DNA of 64,000 nucleotides from JBALVT01 sp965262875. GTDB lineage: Bacteria; Pseudomonadota; Gammaproteobacteria; Pseudomonadales; Halieaceae. The notes under the pieces were generated by a model. That model made no database searches. It was not told the origin of the DNA and saw only the letters and a list, made by a program, of their open reading frames with translations. The stretch lies in contig OZ253569.1 of NCBI GenBank assembly GCA_965262875.1, forward strand, positions 3,534,001 to 3,598,000, in the 5' to 3' direction. Shown here in pieces: positions 36,251-45,774 of the stretch. Within the stretch, counting starts at the first letter, position 1; every line of letters begins with the position of its first letter. Made by a program: the position numbers and the translations under genes.

Positions 36251-37194
36251 TAGATAGTCGCTGACACATCGAACACGACTTTGACCGCACCTGCTCCGCG
36301 ATCTGCAGCAGCGGCGAAGGCTTCATCGGAGGCCTCAAGTGGAAAGCGATGTGTCACCATTGCGTTGGCTATGTGTGGATTGTCCAACAGCAGTTTGGCC
36401 GCGACGTCGAAGCTGCGATTTGGACTCTTGCACTTGTACATCATAGAAGCGACCAGTTCGACTTCCTTAAGGCAGAATTCAAAGGGTGTTTCGGTGGGTT
36501 GCCAAAATGTGCCTACCATAGTCACCCTGCCCATGGGGCGAACTCGCTCCACTGCATCTTTTAGCGATTCAGAATTACCGATAGCGTCAATAACTACATC
36601 ATAGTCATCTGCGGCGGACAAATTACCGCCGAATCTTTCAGCTATGGATTTTTGGTGTGGGTGGCGGGCAATGATGTCGAATACTATGCCCTGCGCACCG
36701 AGAACTGCCGCTATCGCCAAACCGATGGGGCCTGCACCAATCACTAACACCCTGTCCCCACGCGAGATAGCGCTGCGTTCAACGCCATGTACGGCGACCG
36801 CAAGGGGCTCGACGAGACTTGCTATGCTAATGTCCAAACCTGTGGGCAGTGTGACCAGCGCTTCGGCTGGAACATCGACGTATTCAGCCATACCGCCGTT
36901 CCCGGTGATTCCAGCAACGATCGCCGTTTGGCTACAGTGAATCTTATGACCTTCGTGGCAGGGCTTACACTCGCCGCAGCTAATTACCGGCTCCACCGCC
37001 ACGGCAGTTCCATCGGGAGTCGTGCCGGCAAACTCGTGACCGAGAATAAACCCATCCAGCATCCCACTGGGCATTATGTGTAGGTCGGAACCGCAGATAG
37101 AGGAGCTGACCACTTTTACTCTGACGTTGTTGCCCTTGGGTTCGGGCAGCTCCAGAAAATGAGGTTTGCTGTCGATGACTTGGATGGCTTTCAT
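36250..37194 (-). CDS. Zinc-dependent MDR alcohol/polyol dehydrogenase
   Basis: A 314-residue medium-chain dehydrogenase. Catalytic zinc ligands are in ICGSDLH (Cys34) and GHEFAG (His53-Glu54). The structural zinc loop CGECKPCHEGHKIHC has four Cys. The Rossmann motif is VIGAGPIGLAIA. It resembles threonine/sorbitol/butanediol-type dehydrogenases; substrate unknown. ATG at 37194 is preferred to the long open frame upstream, which runs into the crotonase gene. The native stop was converted by the IS5-like insertion but the protein is unchanged. Likely co-transcribed with the crotonase 10 bases upstream. Confidence 0.85.
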   Translation of the reverse strand: MKAIQVIDSKPHFLELPEPKGNNVRVKVVSSSICGSDLHIMPSGMLDGFILGHEFAGTTPDGTAVAVEPVISCGECKPCHEGHKIHCSQTAIVAGITGNGGMAEYVDVPAEALVTLPTGLDISIASLVEPLAVAVHGVERSAISRGDRVLVIGAGPIGLAIAAVLGAQGIVFDIIARHPHQKSIAERFGGNLSAADDYDVVIDAIGNSESLKDAVERVRPMGRVTMVGTFWQPTETPFEFCLKEVELVASMMYKCKSPNRSFDVAAKLLLDNPHIANAMVTHRFPLEASDEAFAAAADRGAGAVKVVFDVSATI

Positions 37195-37204
37195 GGGTTT
37201 TTCC

Positions 37205-37987
37205 TCAGCGACCCTTAAACTGAGCTTCGCGACGCTCCACAAAAGATTGCACACCTTCTTTCGAATCCTCAGTTGCAAACATCTCTTTTTGAGTTGGTTC
37301 GAGGGCTGCCACGGCGGCGTCAAACCCCTCTTCAACGAAGCGACGGGAAGAGGCTTTTGTCGCCTGTACCGCCAGCGGAGCGCCGGCAGCGATGACTTCG
37401 GCGATCTCTATCGCTCGGTCGAGTTGCCGGCCAACTGGCACGATTTCCTGAACTAGGCCGATTCGCTTTGCCTCTTCGGCATCGAATTCGTCCGAGGTGA
37501 GCAAGTGGTACATTGCGTTGCCCCAGCCGCCGCGCTCCACGAAACGTATCGTGGCGCCACCTGTTGCCATGATGCCGCGCTTGGGTTCCAGCTGTGAGAA
37601 GCGACAGTTGTCTGCTGCAATGACGATGTCGCCGCCCAGTGCCAGCTCGATGCCCAGTGTGAACGTAATTCCGTGAACGGCAGTCACAATGGGTTTGCGG
37701 CAGGCGCGACCGAGGCCGACGACGTCGATATGGCTGCCATCACCACTAACCCCCTGCGCCATTGAGCCGGTCCATTTCGGTAGGTCGAGCCCCGCCGTGA
37801 AATGATCACCGTGACCGAAAATAACACCGACCCAAAGATCTACGTCCTCGTCGAGTAGTGTCAATGCGGCGACCAACTGCTTTGCCATCGTTGGCGTATA
37901 GCCGTTGTATTTCTCGGGCCGATTCAATCCGATGAGCAGAATATGTCCGCGGACTTCAGTAGTGATCGACCCCTCTTCGTTGCTCAT
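37205..37987 (-). CDS. Enoyl-CoA hydratase/isomerase family protein
   Basis: A complete 260-residue crotonase-fold protein. The first oxyanion segment is GHGDHFTAGLDLPKW and the second HGITFTLGIELALGGDIVIAADNCRFSQLEPKRGIMATGGATIRF. The position of the usual second catalytic Glu falls in the EPKRGI region, so hydratase activity is plausible but not certain. C-terminal helix SFVERREAQFKGR is typical. Acts on a CoA thioester, probably in degradation together with the adjacent dehydrogenase. Confidence 0.85.
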   Translation of the reverse strand: MSNEEGSITTEVRGHILLIGLNRPEKYNGYTPTMAKQLVAALTLLDEDVDLWVGVIFGHGDHFTAGLDLPKWTGSMAQGVSGDGSHIDVVGLGRACRKPIVTAVHGITFTLGIELALGGDIVIAADNCRFSQLEPKRGIMATGGATIRFVERGGWGNAMYHLLTSDEFDAEEAKRIGLVQEIVPVGRQLDRAIEIAEVIAAGAPLAVQATKASSRRFVEEGFDAAVAALEPTQKEMFATEDSKEGVQSFVERREAQFKGR

Positions 37988-38014
37988 TTAACCCAGCTCC
38001 TTTTCTATGCGCGC

Positions 38015-38308
38015 TTATCCAATATGTATTTTTGGCTCCATCGACTGGTGCAGGATGTCGATAATTTCTATGTGGGTAACGCCGGTACGATAATAAATAG
38101 GATGACTCTCAGCCTGAATACTGTAGTAACCCACCTTAATGTCGGTTCGCACTGTACCCCTCTCAGGATTTCTGGCTGCAGCGCGCATCCGATCACGCAG
38201 CATTTTCATGTAGCTCTTTTTTTGCCGTTGACCAAAATTGTCAAGCGTGTATTGGCTGACCTGAATCAGACTGTGCTGAGCCTGTGGCGAAAGTAGATAT
38301 TTGGCCAT
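38015..38308 (-). CDS. parE: ParE/RelE-family toxin
   Basis: A 97-residue toxin: MAKYLLSPQAQHSLIQVSQYTLDNFGQRQKKSYMKMLRDRMRAAARNPERGTVRTDIKVGYYSIQAESHPIYYRTGVTHIEIIDILHQSM-type sequence, with the ParE hallmarks AxxDL-like N-terminal helix, YRxG and IxIxxILHxxM. It inhibits DNA gyrase in characterised members. It overlaps the antitoxin stop by one base (TGATG), the standard coupled arrangement. Confidence 0.85.
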   Translation of the reverse strand: MAKYLLSPQAQHSLIQVSQYTLDNFGQRQKKSYMKMLRDRMRAAARNPERGTVRTDIKVGYYSIQAESHPIYYRTGVTHIEIIDILHQSMEPKIHIG

Positions 38309-38544
38309 CAACCAATTATTTTCTGCATAAATTCTTCACCATCGATGCCTTGGCCCTGATCGAGCTGGTTTTCGCCTTTTGCCAATGTCTCACGCAATAA
38401 CTCAAGTCGAGTTTCTTCTTGCTCCAGTAAGCGTAGGCCTGCGCGCACAGCATCACTCACAGAAGCATAACGGCCATGTTTCACTTTATCGTCAATGAAA
38501 CTTTCGAAATGATCTCCCAAAGTAACACTGGTATTTTTTGCCAT
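38308..38544 (-). CDS. parD: ParD-family antitoxin
   Basis: A 78-residue protein from ATG at 38544: a ribbon-helix-helix N-terminus (NTSVTLGDHFESFIDDKVKHGRYASVSDAVRAGLRLLEQEE), then an acidic toxin-binding tail. The longer frame to 38580 adds MAEVSIPEEDKK, not typical for ParD, and would place the start against the operator palindrome. It binds ParE and represses the operon. Confidence 0.85.
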   Translation of the reverse strand: MAKNTSVTLGDHFESFIDDKVKHGRYASVSDAVRAGLRLLEQEETRLELLRETLAKGENQLDQGQGIDGEEFMQKIIG

Positions 38545-38580
38545 TTTCTTATCTTCTTCTGGAATTGACACTTCTGCCAT

Positions 38581-38599
38581 AATACCAATAATTGGTATT
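38581..38599. promoter_or_regulatory. Putative ParD operator
   Basis: AATACCAAT-A-ATTGGTATT is a perfect 9-bp inverted repeat around one base, 37 bases upstream of the parD ATG. Ribbon-helix-helix antitoxins bind such palindromes to autoregulate, so this is the likely operator. Confidence 0.7.
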
Positions 38600-38727
38600 T
38601 ATTCCAAATTGAAATATTGCTCGCTTGTTACTCATAGAGCAAAACGGTATTGGCAAGTTAACTCTCCATATTTGATAATCCATTGACGAATACATACAAA
38701 CGTCACCGATTCCCACCGGACATCATC

Positions 38728-39569
38728 GGTTCTGTCGCGAGCTTTTCCCAGTCCAAATAAACAGCAAGCGTCAGACACAATTATCCTGTAGCTGCCAATG
38801 CGTAAAACTGTTCCCATGCCGGCAGCGAACTCTTGCTTTGTCCTTTCTTCAACATGCGCCAAAGTTCTATCCCGGCCAATGTGGCACGAGCGGACCAGAA
38901 GGATTTGAAGCCTAGCATCGGCCGCGTCCGCCGTTTAATAAACCGGTGATCTTGTTCTACAATATTGTTCAAGTACTTACACTGACGAATCTTAACACGC
39001 TTGTTTTCATCTCTGTTGTACTGCTTAATGCCGGCAGTGTTGGCGCCGTTTTTGTCGATGTTGATCAAGCTGGGTTTACAGTTGGACCCAATAGCTTTAT
39101 TTAAAAATCGGAGTGCGGCCTTTCTATCCCGCTTGGCTGTCAGAAGAAAGTCAACGGTGTCCCCTTGCTTGTCGACGGCACGATATAGATATTTCCACTC
39201 ACCTCTAATTTTGAGATACGTCTCGTCCATCCTCCAACGCAAGCCAATTCGTTTCTTGTTTTTACGAAAGGCTTTTTCGATGCGAGGCGCGTAATGCACA
39301 ACCCAACGTTGAATGGTGCTGTGATCCACGACATAGCCGCGTTCTTGCATCAGTTCCTCCAAGTCGCGATAGCTGAGGGAATAAGCGACGTACCACCGCA
39401 CGCATTGTAAAATGATATCCTGCTGGTTTTGCGACATATATGAACCATCCCCTTTTTGCAAGTCGATTTTGAGATCATATTAAAGATCTAAGTTGCGGTC
39501 ATATATTCGGCATCTGAGATGACACTCGTGCCCTGATGTATATCCGCGCTCTTTTTCCTCATCAGAACC
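38728..39569 (-). mobile_element. IS6-family element (ends tentative)
   Basis: GGTTCTG at 38728 and CAGAACC at 39563-39569 flank the IS6 transposase gene at a plausible spacing (842 bp). IS6 termini usually start GGNTCTG. Beyond these 7 bases the ends are only weakly complementary, and no 8-base target duplication is visible, so the borders are provisional. Confidence 0.5.
38781..39437 (-). CDS. IS6-family transposase
   Basis: A 218-residue IS6 transposase: VRWYVAYSLSYRDLEELMQERGYVVDHSTIQRWVVHYAP, first Asp in RMDETYLKIRGEWKYLYRAVDKQG, INIDKNGAN for the second, and NIVEQDHRFIKRRTRPMLGFKSF for the Glu. Apparently intact; the first ATG at 39461 is less likely. IS6 elements move replicatively and form cointegrates. 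Confidence 0.88.
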   Translation of the reverse strand: MSQNQQDIILQCVRWYVAYSLSYRDLEELMQERGYVVDHSTIQRWVVHYAPRIEKAFRKNKKRIGLRWRMDETYLKIRGEWKYLYRAVDKQGDTVDFLLTAKRDRKAALRFLNKAIGSNCKPSLINIDKNGANTAGIKQYNRDENKRVKIRQCKYLNNIVEQDHRFIKRRTRPMLGFKSFWSARATLAGIELWRMLKKGQSKSSLPAWEQFYALAATG

Positions 39570-39702
39570 ATGGCCTCGAAATGCCGTGTCGCAAAACAGG
39601 TTTTAAAAGAGCTGGTTTGACCTATTAACCATCATCAAAAATCAACTACAGCAAACTTGTGATATTTTCCAGTGTGTTGAAAAAACCGCCCAATATTGAG
39701 TA

Positions 39703-40725
39703 TCAGGCAGCGGCCCGTTGAGCTCCATAATTAAACTCTTCTCCCGTTTTTAGCAATGACCATATAATCCGTGCATTTTTGTTCGCCAACGCCACAGCGG
39801 CCTTGTTGAAGCTAAGTGTCGCCTTTTTCTCGATTAACCAGCGGCCATATTCATTGTCCGTGTTTTTGTAATGACTTAATGCTGCTCTCGCTCCATGTAT
39901 TAGCAACGTCCGTAAATATCTATCGCCTCGTTTACTTATGCCAAGCAGAATCTGCTTATCGCCACTCGATGACTGCCTTGGAATCAGGCCTAACCAGGCT
40001 GACATATGGCGGCCATTTTTACATTCATTGGCGTTTGGTACAGCAGCAACTATAGCCGTCGCTGTTAACTCACCCACCCCTGGTACGTGTAGTATGCGGC
40101 GACATGCCTCATTTTGTTTACAGATAATCCGTATCTTCTTTTCCAACTTCTTCAGTCTGCATTCAACGTCTACAAGCTCATCATAGAGCTCCTGCATACA
40201 TTCTCGCGACATTGGCGTGAGCTCATTCTCGTAGTCGGCAATAATCAGCGATAAAGATTTTTTGACCTTCGTAGCCCCTGGTCCAATCGTAATTCCATAC
40301 TCCAAATTCAATCCTCTGATTTCATTGATGAGAGCCGTTCGGTTCTTCACGATCCTACTGCGAACCCGGTGTATCGACTGAATATCCTGCTGCTCATTTT
40401 GCTTGATCGGAACAAACTTCATCGAGGGCCTACTCGCTGCTTCCACTATGGCCTCGGCATCATTGGCATCGTTCTTGTTTGTCTTGACGAAGGGCTTTAC
40501 GAACTGCGGGCTAATCAACTTCACTGTATGGCCACTTCTTTGGAAAACTCTCGCCCAATAATTGGCTCCTCCGCAGGATTCCATCACAACAGTACATGGC
40601 GGCAAATTGGCCGCATAGGCTGCAAGCTTGTCTCGGGGTAGGCGCCTTTTCAGAACTGCCTTGCCGGCAGCATCAGTGCCGTGTAGCTGGAAAGTATTCT
40701 TTGCAATATCGATACCCAATATCAT
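39703..40725 (-). pseudogene. IS110-family (IS1111-type) transposase, 5' end displaced by IS4
   Basis: DEDD-type transposase: ILGIDIAKNTFQLHG (first Asp), ESCGGANYWAR, KTNKNDANDAEAI, then the C-terminal HVPGVGELTATAIVAAV, AWLGLIPRQSSSGDKQILLGISKRGDRYLRTLLIHGARAA region with the conserved Ser. The native start is ATG at 42017, giving MIINILGID. An IS4 element inserted after codon 4. The IS4 end CAT provides a new in-frame ATG at 40725, so a nearly full protein (MILGID) could still be made if transcribed. Borders of the IS110 element itself were not resolved. Confidence 0.82.
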
Positions 40726-41996
40726 TGCTGTCCCGTTAAGGAGAAAATAAAAAGGTCTGATTCCGCCACAATTGATACAATGAGATTGTTTAGAAAACAG
40801 TGTATTAATAGAGGGAACCAGACCATGGCGCATTGTAATACGATCCTGTCACAAATACTAAAACCTGTTCCGAGACATGAATTTGAGACCCTTGCCAAAC
40901 AACATCATTCAGGTCGTGCTTTTCGTAAAGCCTCCCGCTGGTCACAGTTTGTGTCGCTGACGATGGCTCAATTGTCCGGTCGAAACAGCTTGCGCGATAT
41001 CGTGGACAATATGTCGGCGCAAACGCATCGCCTTTACCACCTGGGTAGCGCGAAGCTGTCGCGATCTAACCTATCGCGTATCAATGAAGATAAGCCTTAT
41101 GCTCTGTACGAAGCGCTGTTTGGAAAACTGTTAACTCGCTGCCAGGGCGTGGCACCTGATCATAATTTCAGATTTAATCACCCGCTTTATTCGCTGGACG
41201 CTTCCACCATCGACTTGTGTTTGTCTGCGTTTCCCTGGGCTGATTTTCGCACCACCAAAGGAGCGATTAAACTGCACGTCGGGTTGAATCATGCGGGTTA
41301 TTTGCCCGAGTTTGTGACTATCACAGAAGGGAAGAAGCACGATGTAACAGTGGGCCGCACGCTCAGCTTTCCCAAGGGAAGTATTGTTGCGATTGATAAA
41401 GCCTACAATGATTACGCTTGGTATAAACAGTTGACAGATAAGGATATTTTCTTTGTTACCCGGCTTAAGAACAATGCAAAATACCGTATTATCGAGCGTC
41501 GACCAGTGCTGAAAGGAAAAGGTTTGACCTGTGATCAAACGATAGAATTCACTGGCCCCCAGGTCTCCAGGAAATGTCCAGTCCGCTTAAGGCGGATTGG
41601 CTACAAAGATGCGGAGACGGGTAAGCACTATGTGTTTCTAACGAACAATTTCAAACTGGCAGCCAAGACGATCGCCGATATCTACAAAGCCAGGTGGCAA
41701 GTAGAATTATTTTTTAAGTGGATAAAACAGAACCTGAAAATAAAATCGTTTGTTGGCACGAGCAAAAATGCAGTGATGACTCAAATATGGATAGCGATGT
41801 GCGTATACCTGCTAATAGCGTTTCTGAAGTTTCAGTCAGCACTCACAAAAAGTATGCAGCAGCTATTGCGATTACTACAGCTCAATTTATTTGATAAGCG
41901 TGACCTGATGGCGCTGTTGAGGGGTGAACCACCTGATGGCAGGCTGCCTGATGTTAATCAAATGGCACTCATATGAAAGTTAACGGGACAGCAGTG
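40723..41996 (+). mobile_element. IS4-family element
   Basis: A 1274-bp element with inverted ends CATTGCTGTCCCGTTAA and (complement) CACTGCTGTCCCGTTAA, and a 9-base duplication ACCCAATAT (40714-40722 and 41997-42005). The ends resemble those of the deleted IS4 element at 8633-9500 (CACTAGTGTCCGGTTAA). It is inserted in the 5' codons of an IS110 transposase gene. Confidence 0.92.
40825..41976 (+). CDS. IS4-family transposase
   Basis: A complete 383-residue transposase: N-terminal DUF4372-type segment (MAHCNTILSQILKPVPRHEFE), catalytic Asp in SLDASTIDLCLSAFPWADFR, the second in IVAIDKAYNDYAWY, and the IS4 Y-2R-3E-6K signature YKARWQVELFFKWIKQNLKIK. GAGGGA precedes the ATG. Related to the deleted transposase at 8641-9358. 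Confidence 0.9.
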   Translation: MAHCNTILSQILKPVPRHEFETLAKQHHSGRAFRKASRWSQFVSLTMAQLSGRNSLRDIVDNMSAQTHRLYHLGSAKLSRSNLSRINEDKPYALYEALFGKLLTRCQGVAPDHNFRFNHPLYSLDASTIDLCLSAFPWADFRTTKGAIKLHVGLNHAGYLPEFVTITEGKKHDVTVGRTLSFPKGSIVAIDKAYNDYAWYKQLTDKDIFFVTRLKNNAKYRIIERRPVLKGKGLTCDQTIEFTGPQVSRKCPVRLRRIGYKDAETGKHYVFLTNNFKLAAKTIADIYKARWQVELFFKWIKQNLKIKSFVGTSKNAVMTQIWIAMCVYLLIAFLKFQSALTKSMQQLLRLLQLNLFDKRDLMALLRGEPPDGRLPDVNQMALI

Positions 41997-42115
41997 ACCC
42001 AATATGTTAATAATCATGTCAATCTCCCGTCCCAGAATAGGGTCCCTCCACTTGTACGCGGAGCTTCAAAAAATGCAAGTTCCTAGCGCTGTGGTAGGTG
42101 GGGACGGTTCATTAC

Positions 42116-43631
42116 GTGTGCCCGGAGCTCAGGGCAAGCAGGATGCTTGAATGAGCCACGAGTCTATCTGAAATACACAGGCGAGGCGCCATGAGGCCAA
42201 TTGTCTGTGACTAGGCCTGGTTGTGCAGGCATAGGAGTCTGGGCGGCAGTGACTTACCGTATGCTGGTGAGGTGATGTAACCCGCTGACAATGGGAAGTG
42301 AGGCGAGCTCGTTACGCCAAGAAGCTTCTCTAGACTGAGTAGTGGACGGATGAAGAACATGAACCGATTAACCCGCATCTATGGGCTGAACCATCGCCAC
42401 TGCCTACACGAGTTAGCAGGCAGTATGACGCCGTATCCCTGCCAGATGTAGCGGCAGGGATACCGACTTGCCAGATTAAATGTGATGTATCTGGCAATGG
42501 TCAAACGCATGATCACAATTCTGCGTTTGGGCGTCATCACCTTACAGCGCGCTAAGGTTAAAGACTGCGATCGGCATCCACCCCACTATGCTCGAGTTCA
42601 GGTAGGTAAACCGGGGAAGGTCTGTTTGCATGCCAAGGGAGCATGACCCCGATGACAAACAGGCTGGCGGAGCGCCCGTAGTAGTCCGGGGTGGGGAAAG
42701 CCCATCACATGGCGAAGGGGCGCAGCTTGGTTGATCTGCGCGGCAGATTATCTGACCTTAGTGAGGTGAAGACCTTTGATAATCAGTGAAATGCAACGCA
42801 AATTAGCAACTTGGACTGCAACAGAGGGAGACCACCGTGTCGACCGCCTGTTGCGCCTTATTAGTCATCCTCAGTGGTTAAGGAGAGCCGCTGAGATCAC
42901 GTTGTCATCCAAAGGGTCGAACACGCCAGGGGTGGACGGGGTAATAAAAGCTCACTTGCAGGAAGGACTGAACGACTATCTGGCCGTGATCAGAACTGAT
43001 CTACTGTCAGGTGATTATCAGCCACTACCGGCAAGGAGGCTCTACATCCCGAAAGCCAATGGTAAACAACGCCCGCTGGGTATCCCAACGCTACGTGACA
43101 GGATTGTGCAACGCGCCATGCTCATGGCAATGGAGCCGATATGGGAGAACGATTTCCATTCGTTATCCTATGGCTTCAGGCCTGAGCGCAGCGTCCATCA
43201 TGCTATTCGTACGGTCAAGCTACAGCTGACTGACACGAAATACAGCAGAGGACGCTGGGTAATCGAGGGGGATTTATCAAGCTACTTTGATACAGTTCAC
43301 CATCGGTTACTAATGCAATGCGTACGGAAACGCGTTCGTTGCCAGCGATTCAATAACTTGCTCTGGCGCTTCCTTAAGGCCGGACATATTGAGCGTAATC
43401 TGTTCTGTGCGGCGAGCGAAGGGGTTCCTCAAGGTGGTGTACTTTCTCCACTGTTATCCAATATTATGCTCAACGAGTTTGACCAATATCTGGATAAGCA
43501 CTACCTCGGCAAGAAAGCGCGGACTGATCGTGATCACTGGAACCACAGTATCAAGATTGGGCGTAAAGTTGCCATTGAGGAGAACAGGCAATGGAAGCCT
43601 GCGGTTGCTTACTGTCGTTATGCCGATGATT
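42116..43631 (+). mobile_element. Group II intron A, 5' part
   Basis: Starts GTGTGCCCGG, the conserved GUGYG 5' end, followed by about 660 bases of structured ribozyme sequence and a reverse-transcriptase gene. It is interrupted by intron B at the YADD codons (43631/43632). Nothing resembling its 3' half, including domains V-VI, is found in the window: after intron B the sequence continues as an IS630 fragment. Confidence 0.8.
42776..43631 (+). pseudogene. ltrA: Group II intron A reverse transcriptase/maturase, truncated at YADD
   Basis: Reverse-transcriptase blocks are present in order: PGVDGVIKAHL, RRLYIPKANGKQRPLGIPTLRDRIVQRAMLMAMEPIWENDFHSLSYGFRP, GRWVIEGDLSSYFDTVHH, SEGVPQGGVLSPLLSNIMLNEFDQYL and CRYADD. 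Immediately after YADD the frame enters intron B (CVPRAQTVA and stop). The thumb, maturase X domain and any endonuclease are lost. Start is TTG at 42776 or ATG at 42791. Confidence 0.87.
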
Positions 43632-44675
43632 GTGTGCCACGAGCACAGACTGTTGCGTAAGCAACACTTGTGCGTGCTGCACTGAAGATGAGGGTAGGCC
43701 CCTCGGAGCCGCCTTACAGGAGGAGGCTTCAAACCACCTTAAGCTGCGAAGGTAAAGAGCCTTGGTGGTGAGCGTTAAGGAAAAGGCAAAGCATGACTTT
43801 GTCAGGTAGGTGTTATGGAGGCGAATGTAAATGAACCTTTGATGACGTGTCGAAAGCGTAGTGATGATGTCAAAACCGAGGGGGAGTCGTTAACTCGGGA
43901 TAAGTTTGGGGGAAGACCTGTTTACTGCCCAAGCGGCATCCGGCATGGAGAAGGCGTGAACTTAGCACAGGCTTTTGTGTGGAACGTGGGAACCTGTCGC
44001 CTCGATGTAAAGGGAGAAACTCAAGCAGAGACCCTGCAAGAGTCTGAGTACCGATGCGAGGCACAGGGACGGATGATCCCGTAGTAGTGATGAAAGCGCT
44101 GTAATGGCGCTGGAGCAAAGGGGGTCAGTTATTCAGTTGAATTTAACTATCAACCACGCAAGTGGGAGGAATTTTTGAAGACAACAAAACCATTTGAGAT
44201 TTCCAAGCATGATATAGTACGAGCATGGGAATTGGTCAAAGCCAACAAAGGCGCCCCTGGCGTTGATGGTGAGACCATTGAGCAATTTGAGTCAAATCTC
44301 AAAGGTAATCTCTTTAAGCTTTGGAATCGCATGTCATCCGGTAGTTATTTCCCTCCGGCAGTAAAAACGGTAGCAATACCGAAGAAAACGGGTGGGGAAA
44401 GGAAGCTGGGCATACCCACGGTTTCTGATCGGGTAGCTCAGATGGTGGCGAAGTTGCACTTTGAGCCGCTGGTAGAACCGCATTTTCATGCGGACTCCTA
44501 CGGCTACAGGCCGAACAAATCAGCACACATGGCGCTGGAAGTCACCCGGAAACGGTGTTGGCGTCAGGACTGGGTGCTTGAATTTGACATCAAAGGCCTG
44601 TTTGACAACATTGACCATCAGTTACTGATGAAAGCGGTGAAGAAGCATACGGATAATCGTTGGTTACTTCTGTAT
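43632..44675 (+). mobile_element. Group II intron B1, segment 1
   Basis: Begins GTGTGCCACGAGC, identical to the start of intron B2 at 47918. Inserted after GCCGATGATT in intron A's reverse-transcriptase gene. Segment 1 holds the 5' ribozyme domains and the first 167 codons of its own reverse transcriptase. It is cut at 44675 by the IS701-like element (duplication TTCTGTAT at 44668-44675 and 47723-47730). The remaining segments are 47731-47917 and 49786-50425. Confidence 0.88.
44175..44675 (+). pseudogene. ltrA: Intron B1 reverse transcriptase, N-terminal part
   Basis: MKTTKPFEISKHDIVRAWELVKANKGAPGVDGE to NRWLLLY, nearly identical to the intact copy at 48461 (IVRA for VVRA). The TTG start follows GGAGG, as in B2. 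The rest of the gene is at 47731-47917 and 49786-50348. Beyond the transposon and intron insertions, the middle segment has an in-frame TAG (ACAGGACCTTAG), so this copy is dead. Confidence 0.88.
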
Positions 44676-44839
44676 CTAGAGTTTAGAGTCTGGGGAGGAA
44701 GATTATCGCGCAAAGTGTGCGAAAAAACTTGACATAAAGCGGCAAAAAGTTTGCCGCGCCCTATACAGCTTTGCTTTTTAAAAGGTGTATAGGGCGCGGC
44801 CTTCAGAAAGAAATGAATCGATTTCTTCTGGAGGCCGCT

Positions 44840-45774
44840 ATGAACGCAACAGGATGTGCTCGCATCCCCCGCGAACTGTGCTATTGGATAACATTTTTAA
44901 GCAAAGCGCTACCCCCAAGATCCGTAGGCACATTCATTGAACTATTGATCGGCGCTATGTTAACGCCCGCTGGCTTTGTCACCGAAACCTATTTGTTTCT
45001 AGACATGCAAAGGCACTGGACGACGTATTACAAATGGCTTGAAGCCGGAAAGTGGTCCTGGTTGAAGCTGGCAAGACAGTTCGTCTGTCTGGTTCTTAGT
45101 GCCAAGAATGATCCCGTTCTATATTTAGCGATTGACGATACGGTGAGTCTACGAGCCTCGAAAAAAGCACCGGGCAGCCAGATACATCATCAGCACGGAA
45201 ATAAGCCGAATTTAGCCGCCTATGTTCGTGGTCAATGCTGGGTTAGTTTAGCGGCTGTTTTCAGGCGCACACCGCTGGAGACGACGGCGATACCTCTATT
45301 GTTCCGACTGATACCCAGTGCAGGGAATACGGGCAAGCTGGTCGCAGCGACAGTGATCATGCGTGCTGTTTACCGCTTGTTTGAAGATAAAACGGTGAGG
45401 GTATTGGTCGATTGCTGGTATATGCGCAAACGATTTATCAACGCGATGACAGCGTACGGTTTTACCGTGATTGGCCAGGCGAGAATCGATACGCGGCTTT
45501 ACGACGAACCCCCCGAACGAAAACCGGGGCAACGCGGGCGGCCACGCAAGTATGGCGAAAAACACACACCCAAGCGAATTGCCCACTTTAAAAAGACGGA
45601 AGCACTACTGCGGCTGTATGGAAAAGAACAAAAGGTGAGATACCGTAGTCGGCTCGCCAAGGCAAGGTTCCTTGACGGTCAGTTAGTCAGAGCCGTTTGG
45701 TGCGAGCTAGACAGGGGTAAAGGTCAGTGGACCAAGACTCGATTATTTCTTTCAACCGATACGACTCTAACGAG
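44840..45774 (+). pseudogene. IS701-like transposase copy 2, N-terminal part
   Basis: Identical to the copy-1 transposase as far as STDTTLTS, then interrupted by the IS5-like element. The C-terminal part (LTSEQVIEDYGLRWSIESMYYQ... to QDG) resumes at 47255 and stops at 47619. The catalytic Glu region is thus separated from the rest. Confidence 0.92.

Noticed and set aside
38720..39577. Target duplication for the IS6 element
   Set aside because: The 8 bases outside each proposed end do not match; either the ends are wrong or flanks were rearranged.
43815..44084. Open frames inside the group II introns (also 48101-48370 and antisense)
   Set aside because: They lie in ribozyme domains before the maturase gene and are identical in both intron copies because the RNA is conserved, not the peptide.
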